A stretch of 64,000 bases of DNA from Massilia aurea (GTDB lineage: Bacteria; Pseudomonadota; Gammaproteobacteria; Burkholderiales; Burkholderiaceae_D): contig NZ_JANUGZ010000001.1 in assembly GCF_024753205.1 (NCBI RefSeq), positions 372,001 through 436,000 of the forward strand. The letters run 5' to 3'. The translations under genes and the position numbers were made by a program. The notes under the pieces were generated by a model that was not told the DNA's origin, ran no database searches, and saw nothing but the letters and a program-made list of their open reading frames with translations. This document shows, one piece after another, positions 36,856-44,794 of the stretch (position 1 is its first letter; each line of letters opens with the position of its first letter).

Positions 36856-38023
36856 CGCTGTCCTCCGCCAGTGGATAAATGGTGACGCCCTGCACCACGC
36901 GATTGACGGTGCCCGACACGCTCGGCGTATCCGGACGCAAGCCCAGTGCCAGCGACTGCAGCAGTGCGAAGGCCTGGCAGAACACGATGTACGGCAGTGC
37001 GAGGGCCAGGTCCGGTGCCTGCCCGACGCCATCCAGCGTGATGCAGGCGTCACCCAACGCCGGTTCGTCACGGCCGCTCAGCGCCAGCACGCGGCCGGCA
37101 CGACGATCATTGCGCAGCTCGCCCAGCAGGTCGAGGTCATAGCGGCGGGCACGGGCGTCGTTCGACAACAGTACGACAACCAGCGTGTCGGCGTTGACGA
37201 CCGTCTTCGGGCCATGGCGAAAGCCCAGCGGCGAGTCGAACAGCGCAACGACCTGGCCATCGGTCAGCTCCAGCAGCTTGAGCGAGGCTTCACGCGCCAG
37301 CCCGCGCAGCGCATTGCTGCCAAGGTAGACCACACGGCTAAAATTCTGCGCCACCAACCCGTCCAGCAGCGGCAGCATCGACGCCAGTACCTGCGCGGCC
37401 GCCGCCGAAGGGCCGGCGGTGGCGCCCGGCGCCAGCACGCCGAACGCGCCCGCCGCAGCCAGCAGCATCGAGGTGAAACTGGTGGTCATGGCGAACCCAC
37501 GGTCGTGCGTGGCGTCGGGCAGCAGGATTGCATACGCATTGGCGCGGCCCTGCGCCATCCGGCACAGAGCGCCGTCGGCGTTGCAGGTGATGACCAGGTG
37601 GTAGATCTCGTCCACGACCCCGTCGGCCAGATCGACGGCAGCCACGCTTTCCGGGCTGTTGCCCGAGCGGCCGAACGACACGAGCAGCGTCGGCACCTTC
37701 GGCTGCAGGAACTGGCGCGGGCCCGAGACCAGGTCGGTGGTCGGCACGGCGTCTGCCCGCCAGCCGCCGCCCAGCAACGCCGGCGCCAGGCATTCGCCGA
37801 TGAAGGCCGAGGTGCCGGCGCCCGTCAGCACGATGCGCAGGTCGGGCTTCGCGAGCAAGGGCCCGAGAAACGCGTCGAGCGCGCTGCGCTGATCGGTGAC
37901 CAGTGCCTCGATCTCGGGCCAGACGGCCGGTTGCTGCGCGATTTCGCGCGCGGTAGCGCCGGCGCCGGCGGCATCGAGCCGCTCCGTACCAATGCCCAGA
38001 ATATTCCTGTCAGCGACTAACAT
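36839..38023 (-). CDS. agaS: AgaS-type SIS-domain amino-sugar phosphate deaminase/isomerase
   Basis: A 394-residue protein with two SIS (sugar isomerase) domains. The first has VLTGAGTSAFIGECL, VSFGRSGNSPESVAA and LPDATHDRGFAMTTSFTSML; the second has RVVYLGSNALRGLAREASLKLLEL and LGFRHGPKTVVNADT. These blocks are characteristic of AgaS, which converts galactosamine-6-phosphate to tagatose-6-phosphate and ammonia, rather than of GlmS, since no amidotransferase domain is present. It overlaps agaZ by seven bases upstream and the kinase gene by 17 bases downstream, so the operon is translationally coupled. Confidence 0.91.
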   Translation of the reverse strand: MLVADRNILGIGTERLDAAGAGATAREIAQQPAVWPEIEALVTDQRSALDAFLGPLLAKPDLRIVLTGAGTSAFIGECLAPALLGGGWRADAVPTTDLVSGPRQFLQPKVPTLLVSFGRSGNSPESVAAVDLADGVVDEIYHLVITCNADGALCRMAQGRANAYAILLPDATHDRGFAMTTSFTSMLLAAAGAFGVLAPGATAGPSAAAAQVLASMLPLLDGLVAQNFSRVVYLGSNALRGLAREASLKLLELTDGQVVALFDSPLGFRHGPKTVVNADTLVVVLLSNDARARRYDLDLLGELRNDRRAGRVLALSGRDEPALGDACITLDGVGQAPDLALALPYIVFCQAFALLQSLALGLRPDTPSVSGTVNRVVQGVTIYPLAEDSDVSRG

Positions 38024-39327
38024 GCTTCCAACTCCTTCGTTGCGGCGCCTGCCATGCAGGCCGCCATGTATTGGCGCAGCACCCTGGCCACGCCTTCTTT
38101 GAGCAGATCGACCGGCCGGTTGTTCAGCCGCCCTTCGCGCACGGCGTCATATTGAAACGGCAGGTACTGGCTCAGCAGCGTGAGCGGCGGCGGCGTACGT
38201 TCCAGGTTGGCCAGCAGACACGCCTGCGCGGCCTGGATGGCCGGATGCGGCCAGTAGTAGCGGATCCGGTCACTCAGGCTGTATTGCTGGTCGAAGCGGG
38301 CGCGGCGCGGCTCGTTGTCGTAGTACTTTTGCCACTGCGCCGGCTCGGCACGCATTACGTCCAGCACCGTGTCCTTGAACCCGGAGCCCTTGCCATCACC
38401 GGCCATCGCGGCCTCGATATCGGCCAGCGCCCACAGCGTTTCGCGCAGCGCAAACGTCGCGCCCGGACCCACCTTGAGAATGGCGAAATGGCCGGCGACG
38501 AGCGCCGCCAGATTGGCCGCCGTCTGGTAGTCGGTCGAATGGGCCTCGTAGACCAGCGTGGGCACGTCTTCGATCATGCGGCCGAGCTCCACGGCGCGCT
38601 CGGGCAGGAAGTCGATCACCTTGTGGTGGTCGAATTCGACGCCCGGCTGCACCACAAGGCCAACCACGCGCGGCCAAGCCGCATCCAGTCCGGCAGCAGC
38701 GAATGCGGCGCGGTGCGCAGCGATCGTCTGCGTCGCCGCGGCGGGCGTGGTGACGCTCAGTTCGGCCAGGTCTTCGTGCGCGCCGCCGGGTACCGGCACT
38801 TCGGTGCCCACCACGTACACGGGCGCTTCGCCTCCAGCCGCCTGCCAGGCCCGCTCGGCGACAGCGCACAGCCGCGCAGCCCGCGCGGCCACCACGTCAT
38901 CCTGCAGCGGCACCGGATCGCCAACGCACGACATCGAGCAATCCAGGTGTATCTTGCGAAAGCCCGCCGTGACGTATTGTTCGATCAGCACCTCGGCTTT
39001 CGCCATGGCCGCATCCGCGTGCTCGCCTTGCCAGGCATTGGGGCCCAGATGGTCGCCACCCAGCAGCACACGCTCGCGTGCCAGGCCGACGCGGTCGGCG
39101 ATGGCGTACACGAAATCGCGAAATGCGCTTGGGGTCATGCCGGTGTAGCCGCCATCCTGGTTCACCTGATTCGACGTGGCTTCGATCAGCACCGGCTGCG
39201 CCGGCCCCGCCGCCAGCGTCACTTCCATCGCCGCCTCGAGCACGATCGGATGCGCCGAGCACACCGCGTGGATCCCGACGGCTTCGCCGGCCTTGTGCCG
39301 GCGCACCAGATTCAACATGTAGTCCAT
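38017..39327 (-). CDS. agaZ: Tagatose-bisphosphate aldolase-associated protein AgaZ/GatZ/KbaZ
   Basis: A 436-residue protein of the GatZ/KbaZ family. Conserved blocks are VGIHAVCSAHPIVLEAAM, EATSNQVNQDGGYTGMTP, LGGDHLGPN, IHLDCSMSCVGDP, YVVGTEVPVPGGAHED, PGVEFDH and VYEAHSTDYQ. The family was described as a non-catalytic subunit of class II tagatose-1,6-bisphosphate aldolase, and in some GalNAc pathways AgaZ has been proposed to act as the tagatose-6-phosphate kinase. The catalytic aldolase partner (AgaY/KbaY) is absent from the window. The start is 39327; an in-frame Met three codons later is also possible. Confidence 0.93.
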   Translation of the reverse strand: MDYMLNLVRRHKAGEAVGIHAVCSAHPIVLEAAMEVTLAAGPAQPVLIEATSNQVNQDGGYTGMTPSAFRDFVYAIADRVGLARERVLLGGDHLGPNAWQGEHADAAMAKAEVLIEQYVTAGFRKIHLDCSMSCVGDPVPLQDDVVAARAARLCAVAERAWQAAGGEAPVYVVGTEVPVPGGAHEDLAELSVTTPAAATQTIAAHRAAFAAAGLDAAWPRVVGLVVQPGVEFDHHKVIDFLPERAVELGRMIEDVPTLVYEAHSTDYQTAANLAALVAGHFAILKVGPGATFALRETLWALADIEAAMAGDGKGSGFKDTVLDVMRAEPAQWQKYYDNEPRRARFDQQYSLSDRIRYYWPHPAIQAAQACLLANLERTPPPLTLLSQYLPFQYDAVREGRLNNRPVDLLKEGVARVLRQYMAACMAGAATKELEAC

Positions 39328-39330
39328 TTG

Positions 39331-40293
39331 TCAGGCTCCTTCGGTTGATTCGGCAGGCGCGACGCCGTCGTCCGCCTGCAGCGCAAGAAACAGCGCAGCC
39401 GCCAGCGCCAGGCCGATGCCGGCCAGCCGGTAGCATCCCGGCACGGCGCCGGCCAGCGCCATCGCGATCACGGTGGTCAACAGCGGCGCGCCGGCATTGA
39501 CCAGCGGCGACACCGTCAGCGCCTTACCGTGCCGGAACGCATACACCAGCGTCAGCGCGCCGATGGCATTGAGCACCTGGGTGGCAGCGGCCAGCAGCGG
39601 CCCGGATGGCCCGTAATTGATCGGCTGCGAGAAATCGGTCATCGCCAGCGCCATCGGAATGCACAGCAGCGCACTGGCGGTCATGTAAAAGAAGATGCTT
39701 TCGGCATCCATGCGCGTATTGGCCAGCTTGATGAAGTACGCCTGCAGGCCCCATGCGACCAGCACGCCGATCGCCAGCACGAACCACAGCCCGTACTGCT
39801 GCGGCGCGCCGCCCGGGTTGAAGTCGAACAGCGGCAACGCGCACACGGCCAGCACGATCCCGGCCACGCCCATGCGGCCCGTACGCTCATGCAGAAACAG
39901 CAGCGAGAGCACGATCGTGATGACGGGTGAGAGCGAAATCAGCGGGAAAATCAGGTAAGCCGGGCCGGCCTTGACTGCATAGAACAGCACCATCTGGCCA
40001 CCCGCACCCAACAGGCCAATGGCCAGCCCGTAGCCGACCGCAGTGCGGTCGCGGCGTACGCGCCAGCCGGAGCGCGCCAGCACGAACAGCGCGGGCGGCA
40101 CCATCGTCAGCGCCCACACCACATATACGAGGGTTTCAGGAAAACCGTTCTGGGTGGGCAGGCCAGCGAAAGCGCCCCATACGCCCCACAGCAGCGCCGT
40201 TGCCAGCGCATAGCCGAGCCAGCGCGGCCTGGCAGCACCGGTGGCGGCTTGTTCAGGCAGAATTCTCTTTTCGAGGGTGTCTGCGGGATTCAC
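39331..40293 (-). CDS. EamA/DMT-family sugar or metabolite transporter
   Basis: About 320 residues with ten predicted membrane helices arranged as two EamA-like repeats, e.g. LGYALATALLWGVWGAFAG, FVLAIGVLVAWGLQAYFIK and LVYAFRHGKALTVSPL. Conserved Pro/Gly patterns such as LISLSPVITIVLSLLFLHER are typical of the drug/metabolite transporter superfamily. Two starts are possible: ATG at 40305, and GTG at 40293, which overlaps the stop of a 22-codon open frame with a strong Shine-Dalgarno. I prefer the coupled GTG. It is first in the minus-strand operon before agaZ (3 bases apart) and presumably moves the amino sugar or a product across the inner membrane. Confidence 0.85.
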   Translation of the reverse strand: MNPADTLEKRILPEQAATGAARPRWLGYALATALLWGVWGAFAGLPTQNGFPETLVYVVWALTMVPPALFVLARSGWRVRRDRTAVGYGLAIGLLGAGGQMVLFYAVKAGPAYLIFPLISLSPVITIVLSLLFLHERTGRMGVAGIVLAVCALPLFDFNPGGAPQQYGLWFVLAIGVLVAWGLQAYFIKLANTRMDAESIFFYMTASALLCIPMALAMTDFSQPINYGPSGPLLAAATQVLNAIGALTLVYAFRHGKALTVSPLVNAGAPLLTTVIAMALAGAVPGCYRLAGIGLALAAALFLALQADDGVAPAESTEGA

Positions 40294-40358
40294 AGGGCCA
40301 CCCATGCTGCCAGCCCGTTCATGCAGTACGCAACGCCATCGCTCGATGTGCTTTTCAT
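40290..40358 (-). CDS. Possible 22-residue leader ORF before the DMT transporter
   Basis: ATG at 40358 lies six bases after a near-perfect Shine-Dalgarno (GGAGGAAG at 40365-40372 on minus) and opens 22 codons beginning MKSTSSDGVAYC. The TGA stop overlaps the transporter's GTG (GTGA). No other start in the area has such a ribosome site, so this may be how translation enters the operon. The peptide itself has no recognisable features. Confidence 0.45.
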   Translation of the reverse strand: MKSTSSDGVAYCMNGLAAWVAL

Positions 40359-40594
40359 CCGTATCTTCCTCCGCCAGGTGCGTTTGTTTCAAACGTTTTC
40401 GTTGCCATCGATGTGATAGTAAAGAAGTGACAAACGAAAAGCAAAGTCTTTCCAAATATTTTCGATATGGCGTGTTTTTGGTGACAAAATCGCGCCTTTT
40501 ATTTTCGAATACTTTCGATTACCATCTGGACAACGGATGTATGTGCCGTCCGACCTTTTCCGCCCGCAGAAAAATTCATCGTCAGGAGATTTGC
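40359..40594. promoter_or_regulatory. Divergent control region with CTTTCGA boxes between aga-type operon and GH27 gene
   Basis: An A/T-rich gap between the minus-strand transporter operon and the + strand GH27 gene. It contains CGTTTTCGTT (40393-40402), CAAACGAAAAG near 40431, ATTTTCGATAT (40458-40468), and the tandem ATTTTCGAAT / ACTTTCGATT at 40501-40520. TTTCGATAT is shared exactly with 26671-26679. The spacing of about 10 bases between the tandem boxes fits repeated CTTTC elements of AgaR-type operators. Both flanking units are expected to be co-controlled by the DeoR-family repressor. Confidence 0.62.
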
Positions 40595-42595
40595 ATGAAC
40601 CACCGCTGGACTAAGGCAAGTAAAACCAAACCCTGGGCCGTCGTGTGCGGCAGCGCGGCTGCTGTTCTGGCCCTGACGATGACGCAGGTTCATGCAACAT
40701 CTCCCGGTGATCCACTGGCTCCGGCCGGCCGCTGGGAAGGCAACACGAGTGGCAGCGCCAGCACGCCACCAATGGGCTGGAACAGCTGGAATGCATTTCG
40801 CACGGAAGTTGACGAAGGCAAGGTCATGGGCGCGGCGAAGGTGCTTGCCGACAGCGGTCTGGCAAAGCTCGGCTACAACCATGTCATCCTCGACGATGGC
40901 TGGTGGATGAAGCGCCGCGCCAGCGATGGCCGCCTGCAGATCCGCACCGGCATCTTCCCGTCGGCCGCCACCGGTGGACCGGACGGCACCAGCTTCAAGC
41001 CGTTCACCGACAAGCTGCACGCGATGGGCTTCAAGGCCGGCATCTACACGGACGTCGGCCGCAATGCGTGCTCGCAAGCCTACGACCTGCATTCGCCCAA
41101 CCTGCCACAAGGCACGACCGCGGAACGCGAAGTGGGCCTGGACGGCCACGTCACGCAGGACATCAATCTGTATTTCAAGGAATGGGGCTTTGACTACCTG
41201 AAGATCGACGCCTGCGGACTGGCCGATTTCATCCCGGGCTCGGACCTAGTCAAGAAGCAGAGCTACCGCGGCATGGCGCCGCTGATCGAACGCGGGTCGA
41301 TCAACCGCACGGATATCGGCGCCGTACGTGCCCGCTACGAGACCGTTGCTGCGGCAATCAAGGCTGCGCGCCCGCTGGGTGATTATGTGATGTCGATCTG
41401 CGCCTGGGGCATGGCCAATGTGCGTAGCTGGGGCAAGGATGTCGGCAACCTGTGGCGCACCAGCGCCGACATTACGCCGAGCTGGACCAGCATGCTGCAC
41501 AACTTCGACAGCGCGGCCAAACGTGCGTTGTACGCAGGTCCCGGCCACTGGAACGATCCCGATATCCTGCACATCGGCCATGGCGAATTCGATGCCAACA
41601 ACCCGGTCGAAGTGCGCTCGCATTTTTCGCTGTGGGCGATGATCAATGCGCCCTTGCTGATCAGCTATGACTTGCAGCATGGTCCGGCGTCGCTGCTCGC
41701 CGTGTTGGGCAATGCGGACGTGATTCGTCTGAACCAGGACAAGGCCGGCCACCAGGGCATCGTCGCCTACGATTCGGACGATGCGCAGATCATCGTCAAG
41801 ACGCTGGGTGACGGGCAGCGCAAGGCAGTGGCGCTGTTCAACCGTGGCGCATCGCCCGCACCGGTGACGCTGCTGGCGATGCACCTGAAACTGGCGGATG
41901 GCGCGCCGGTCACGCTGCGCAACCTGTGGACGAAGGAAACCTTGACCTTCACCGGCGAGAAGGCCTTCACGCTCGCGCCGCACGAGACGCTCGTGTTCGA
42001 AGCGCACGGCAAGCGCCAGCTGGAAAACGGTGTGTATCTGTCGGAGATCCCGGGGTCGATCAACGTTGCCGTTGACGGGACCCGGCAGCCGCAACTCGAT
42101 CCGACCGTCCATCGGATGATCGACCCGTGGTCGAGCACCCGCTCCGGCGGCTCGCGGCCCCAGTACGCCGGCTGGGGTGGCGCGCAGCCGGATGCAACGC
42201 CGTTTGGCCAGAGCCTGCAGGTGGCCGGCCAGGTGTTTACGTCGGGACTTGGCGTGCTGTCCAATTCGCGCCTTCAGGTGAAGAACGATGTTGGCTACGC
42301 GCGATTGACCGCGTCGGTCGGCGTGGACGATTCGACGGAAAACACCAGGGAGCTGGTGCGCTTTTACGTGTATGGCGATGGAAAACTGCTGGCGGAAAGC
42401 GCGCCGGCACGGTTCGGATCGAAAGTCCAGGCACTGACGGCCGATGTGCGTGGCGTGAAAATCGTTGAACTGGTGGTGCGGGATGCCAAAACCGGCAACG
42501 CGGTACCTGTCGTGGCGACCTGGGGCGATGTGCAGCTGACGCAGGCTGGTGCCGCTGTGCCTGGTCCGCGAACGTCGAGCGGCGACCGCACCTGA
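40595..42595 (+). CDS. GH27 alpha-glycosidase (probable alpha-N-acetylgalactosaminidase) with NPCBM-like domain
   Basis: A 666-residue secreted enzyme. Signal peptide to about residue 34; catalytic barrel with PPMGWNSWNAF, VILDDGWW and DYLKIDACG, where Asp205 is the nucleophile; GNLWRTSADI contains the conserved Arg288 and acid/base Asp292. A beta-sandwich follows, then a C-terminal NPCBM/NEW2-like domain (about 545-655, FTSGLGVLSNSRL, WGDVQLTQ). The substrate loop reads SICAWGMA (269-274), whereas alpha-galactosidases usually have CEW; the Glu that contacts the C2 hydroxyl is Ala270. AGGAG precedes ATG at 40595. The SGLT-like symporter follows directly. Confidence 0.92.
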   Translation: MNHRWTKASKTKPWAVVCGSAAAVLALTMTQVHATSPGDPLAPAGRWEGNTSGSASTPPMGWNSWNAFRTEVDEGKVMGAAKVLADSGLAKLGYNHVILDDGWWMKRRASDGRLQIRTGIFPSAATGGPDGTSFKPFTDKLHAMGFKAGIYTDVGRNACSQAYDLHSPNLPQGTTAEREVGLDGHVTQDINLYFKEWGFDYLKIDACGLADFIPGSDLVKKQSYRGMAPLIERGSINRTDIGAVRARYETVAAAIKAARPLGDYVMSICAWGMANVRSWGKDVGNLWRTSADITPSWTSMLHNFDSAAKRALYAGPGHWNDPDILHIGHGEFDANNPVEVRSHFSLWAMINAPLLISYDLQHGPASLLAVLGNADVIRLNQDKAGHQGIVAYDSDDAQIIVKTLGDGQRKAVALFNRGASPAPVTLLAMHLKLADGAPVTLRNLWTKETLTFTGEKAFTLAPHETLVFEAHGKRQLENGVYLSEIPGSINVAVDGTRQPQLDPTVHRMIDPWSSTRSGGSRPQYAGWGGAQPDATPFGQSLQVAGQVFTSGLGVLSNSRLQVKNDVGYARLTASVGVDDSTENTRELVRFYVYGDGKLLAESAPARFGSKVQALTADVRGVKIVELVVRDAKTGNAVPVVATWGDVQLTQAGAAVPGPRTSSGDRT

Positions 42596-42613
42596 GTGCC
42601 GCGACACGACACA

Positions 42614-44284
42614 ATGATGACCTCATTCACCAGCCTCGACACCCTCGTCTTCCTCATCTACTTCGTGGTCATTTCGGCTTACGGCTTGTGGATCTACTGG
42701 AGCAAAAAACGCTCGTCCGGCAAGGCCACCCACGACTTCTTCCTGGCCGAAGGGTCGCTCACGTGGTGGGCCATCGGCGCCTCGCTGATCGCATCGAACA
42801 TCTCGGCCGAGCAGTTCATCGGCATGAGCGGAGCGGGCTTTCGCATCGGGATGGCGATCGCGGTGTATGAGCTGATGTCCGCAGCCACCCTGGTCATCGT
42901 CGCCGTGTTCTTCATGCCGATCTACCTGAAGAACCGCATCTATACGATGCCGCAATTTCTCGAGCAGCGCTATGGGCCGGCGGTGGCGGCCACGATGGCG
43001 GTGTTCTGGCTTGGCCTGTACGTGGTGGTCAACCTCACCGCCATCCTGTACCTGGGCGCGCTGGCGATCAGCAGCATCGCCGGTCTGAACGTGCTGGCCT
43101 GCATGCTGTTCCTGGCCGTGTTCGCCACGGTGATCACGCTGGGCGGCATGAAGGTGATCGGCTATACCGATGTGATCCAGGTGCTGTGCCTGGTGATCGG
43201 CGGGCTCGTCACGACCTGGATCGCGCTCGATCTGGTGGCGGCGCTGGCCGGCGGCCAGGGTGCGGTGCGGGGTCTGAGCGAGCTGTACCTGCGCGCCGGC
43301 GAGCATTTCAATATGGTGCTCACGCGCGACGATCCCAACTACATGGACCTGCCCGGCATGTCGACCATCATCGGTGGCATGCTGATCGTGAACCTCAACT
43401 ATTGGGGCTGCAACCAGTACATCGTCCAGCGCGCGCTGGGCGCCAACCTGCACACGGCGCGCAAGGGCCTGCTGTTCGCAGCCTTCCTCAAGCTCCTGAT
43501 GCCGGTGATCGTGGTCTTGCCCGGCATTGCGGCCTACGCGCTCGACAAGTCCGGCACACTTGGCGACGCGATGCGGCCCGGTGGCGAACTCAATCCGGAC
43601 CGCGCTTACCCTACCCTGCTGGCGTTGCTGCCGGCCGGGCTCAAGGGGCTTGCGTTCGCCGCGCTCGTTGCGGCGGTCGTCGCGTCGCTGGCCGGCAAGG
43701 CCAATAGCGTGGCGACGATCTTCACGCTCGACGTCTACAACAAGAACGTCAACTGCGGGGCCAGCGAGCAGCGCATGGTCTGGATCGGCCGGATTTCGGT
43801 GGTGGCGGCGATGGCCATTGCCGTGCTGCTCGCGCCCTTGCTGGGGATCGACAAGAAAGGTGGCTTCCAGTACATCCAGGAATACACCGGCTTTGTGTCG
43901 CCCGGCATCCTGGCGATGTTCTTGCTGGGCTTTTACTGGCGCAAGACCACCGCTGCGGCGGCCATGTTCGCGACGATTGGCGGGCTGGTGTTCTCGGTGT
44001 TTCTCAAGTTCTTGCCGCTGGTGATGGACCTGGGGTTTCTGGCGCCGATTGGGTTTGCGGTCAATAACGGCGCCGGTAGTTACGAAATCCCGTTTCTTGA
44101 CCGGATGCTGATCGTGTTCGTCATGGTGGTCATTGGCATGGTTTTGTTGAGCACGACGGCGCAGCGTGACGGCAGCCACAAGCGCATGGTGATCGACCGG
44201 TCGATGTTCCGCGTTGATCGCGGATTTGCGGTTGGGTCGGTGGTGATTTTTGCCGTGTTGGTGGCGATTTACGGCGGTTGGTAA
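42614..44284 (+). CDS. SGLT-like sodium:solute symporter (SLC5 family)
   Basis: A 556-residue inner-membrane protein with about 13-14 hydrophobic helices. ASLIASNISAEQFIGMSGAGF is nearly diagnostic of the vSGLT/SGLT sugar branch. Other conserved pieces are YTMPQFLEQRYG, NLNYWGCNQYIVQRALGA and SLAGKANSVATIFTLDVY. The first ATG at 42614 (a second follows at 42617) lies 19 bases after the GH27 stop. It couples sodium entry to uptake of a sugar, here most likely the monosaccharide released by the GH27 and GH36 enzymes. It is the last gene of this + strand unit; a hairpin lies downstream at 44359. Confidence 0.92.
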   Translation: MMTSFTSLDTLVFLIYFVVISAYGLWIYWSKKRSSGKATHDFFLAEGSLTWWAIGASLIASNISAEQFIGMSGAGFRIGMAIAVYELMSAATLVIVAVFFMPIYLKNRIYTMPQFLEQRYGPAVAATMAVFWLGLYVVVNLTAILYLGALAISSIAGLNVLACMLFLAVFATVITLGGMKVIGYTDVIQVLCLVIGGLVTTWIALDLVAALAGGQGAVRGLSELYLRAGEHFNMVLTRDDPNYMDLPGMSTIIGGMLIVNLNYWGCNQYIVQRALGANLHTARKGLLFAAFLKLLMPVIVVLPGIAAYALDKSGTLGDAMRPGGELNPDRAYPTLLALLPAGLKGLAFAALVAAVVASLAGKANSVATIFTLDVYNKNVNCGASEQRMVWIGRISVVAAMAIAVLLAPLLGIDKKGGFQYIQEYTGFVSPGILAMFLLGFYWRKTTAAAAMFATIGGLVFSVFLKFLPLVMDLGFLAPIGFAVNNGAGSYEIPFLDRMLIVFVMVVIGMVLLSTTAQRDGSHKRMVIDRSMFRVDRGFAVGSVVIFAVLVAIYGGW

Positions 44285-44358
44285 TTTGAAGGCACCTTGT
44301 CGCGCCAGTTCGATTTGTGGTTCGAAGGGATTGAAATCAGCAGCGCGCTCCTGTTCAC

Positions 44359-44397
44359 AGCCGGGTCCGTGTCCGAATGTCAGACCTGACCCCGGCT
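44359..44397. terminator. Hairpin after the symporter gene, repeat-like
   Basis: AGCCGGGTC and GACCCCGGCT flank CCGTGTCCGAATGTCAGACCT, forming a stem with one bulge. There is no U-tract after it. The motif GTCAGACCTGACCCC looks like a dispersed intergenic element known from related genomes; terminator function is possible. Confidence 0.5.
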
Positions 44398-44437
44398 TGC
44401 ATCTGTTATAGCAACCATGTTTCATCGCAAAAAGCAA

Positions 44438-44466
44438 TTGTCCTTTGACATGATTGCTGCTATAAT
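44438..44466 (+). promoter_or_regulatory. Sigma-70 promoter of the ProVWX-type operon
   Basis: The -35 box TTGTCC (44438-44443) and the -10 box TATAAT (44461-44466) are separated by 17 bases. Transcription would start near 44473, giving a leader of about 320 bases before the proV-like GTG at 44795. No gene or recognised riboswitch was found in that leader (44473-44794). Confidence 0.68.
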
Positions 44467-44794
44467 TGCGGCCCTTTTACAACAAAACCCCCGGTAGCAC
44501 ATCTGCTATCGATCGCTTTCCATGCCGTGCATGGGGACCGAACCTTGGGCCTACCGCCCGCATCAAGCAACGTTCGCCGCATGGCGGTTGAACGACACTC
44601 AGCGTCATTAACACGCACACAGCACCCGGCACGTATTGCGCACATCGCAAGCGCCGGCACGCCTTTGGCATTGTCGCCACGTCGACAGGCCAGGCACGCG
44701 CTGTCTGCATCACGACCATGTCGCGATCTCCGCCGCGGGCCTCGATGCCTGCGGCGATTTCATTTCATTCGACAGATCGAGGGAGAACCACACC

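Noticed and set aside
44446..44466. TTGACA at 44446 paired with TATAAT at 44461 as a promoter
   Set aside because: The spacer would be about 10 bases, too short; TTGTCC at 44438 gives the proper 17-base spacing.
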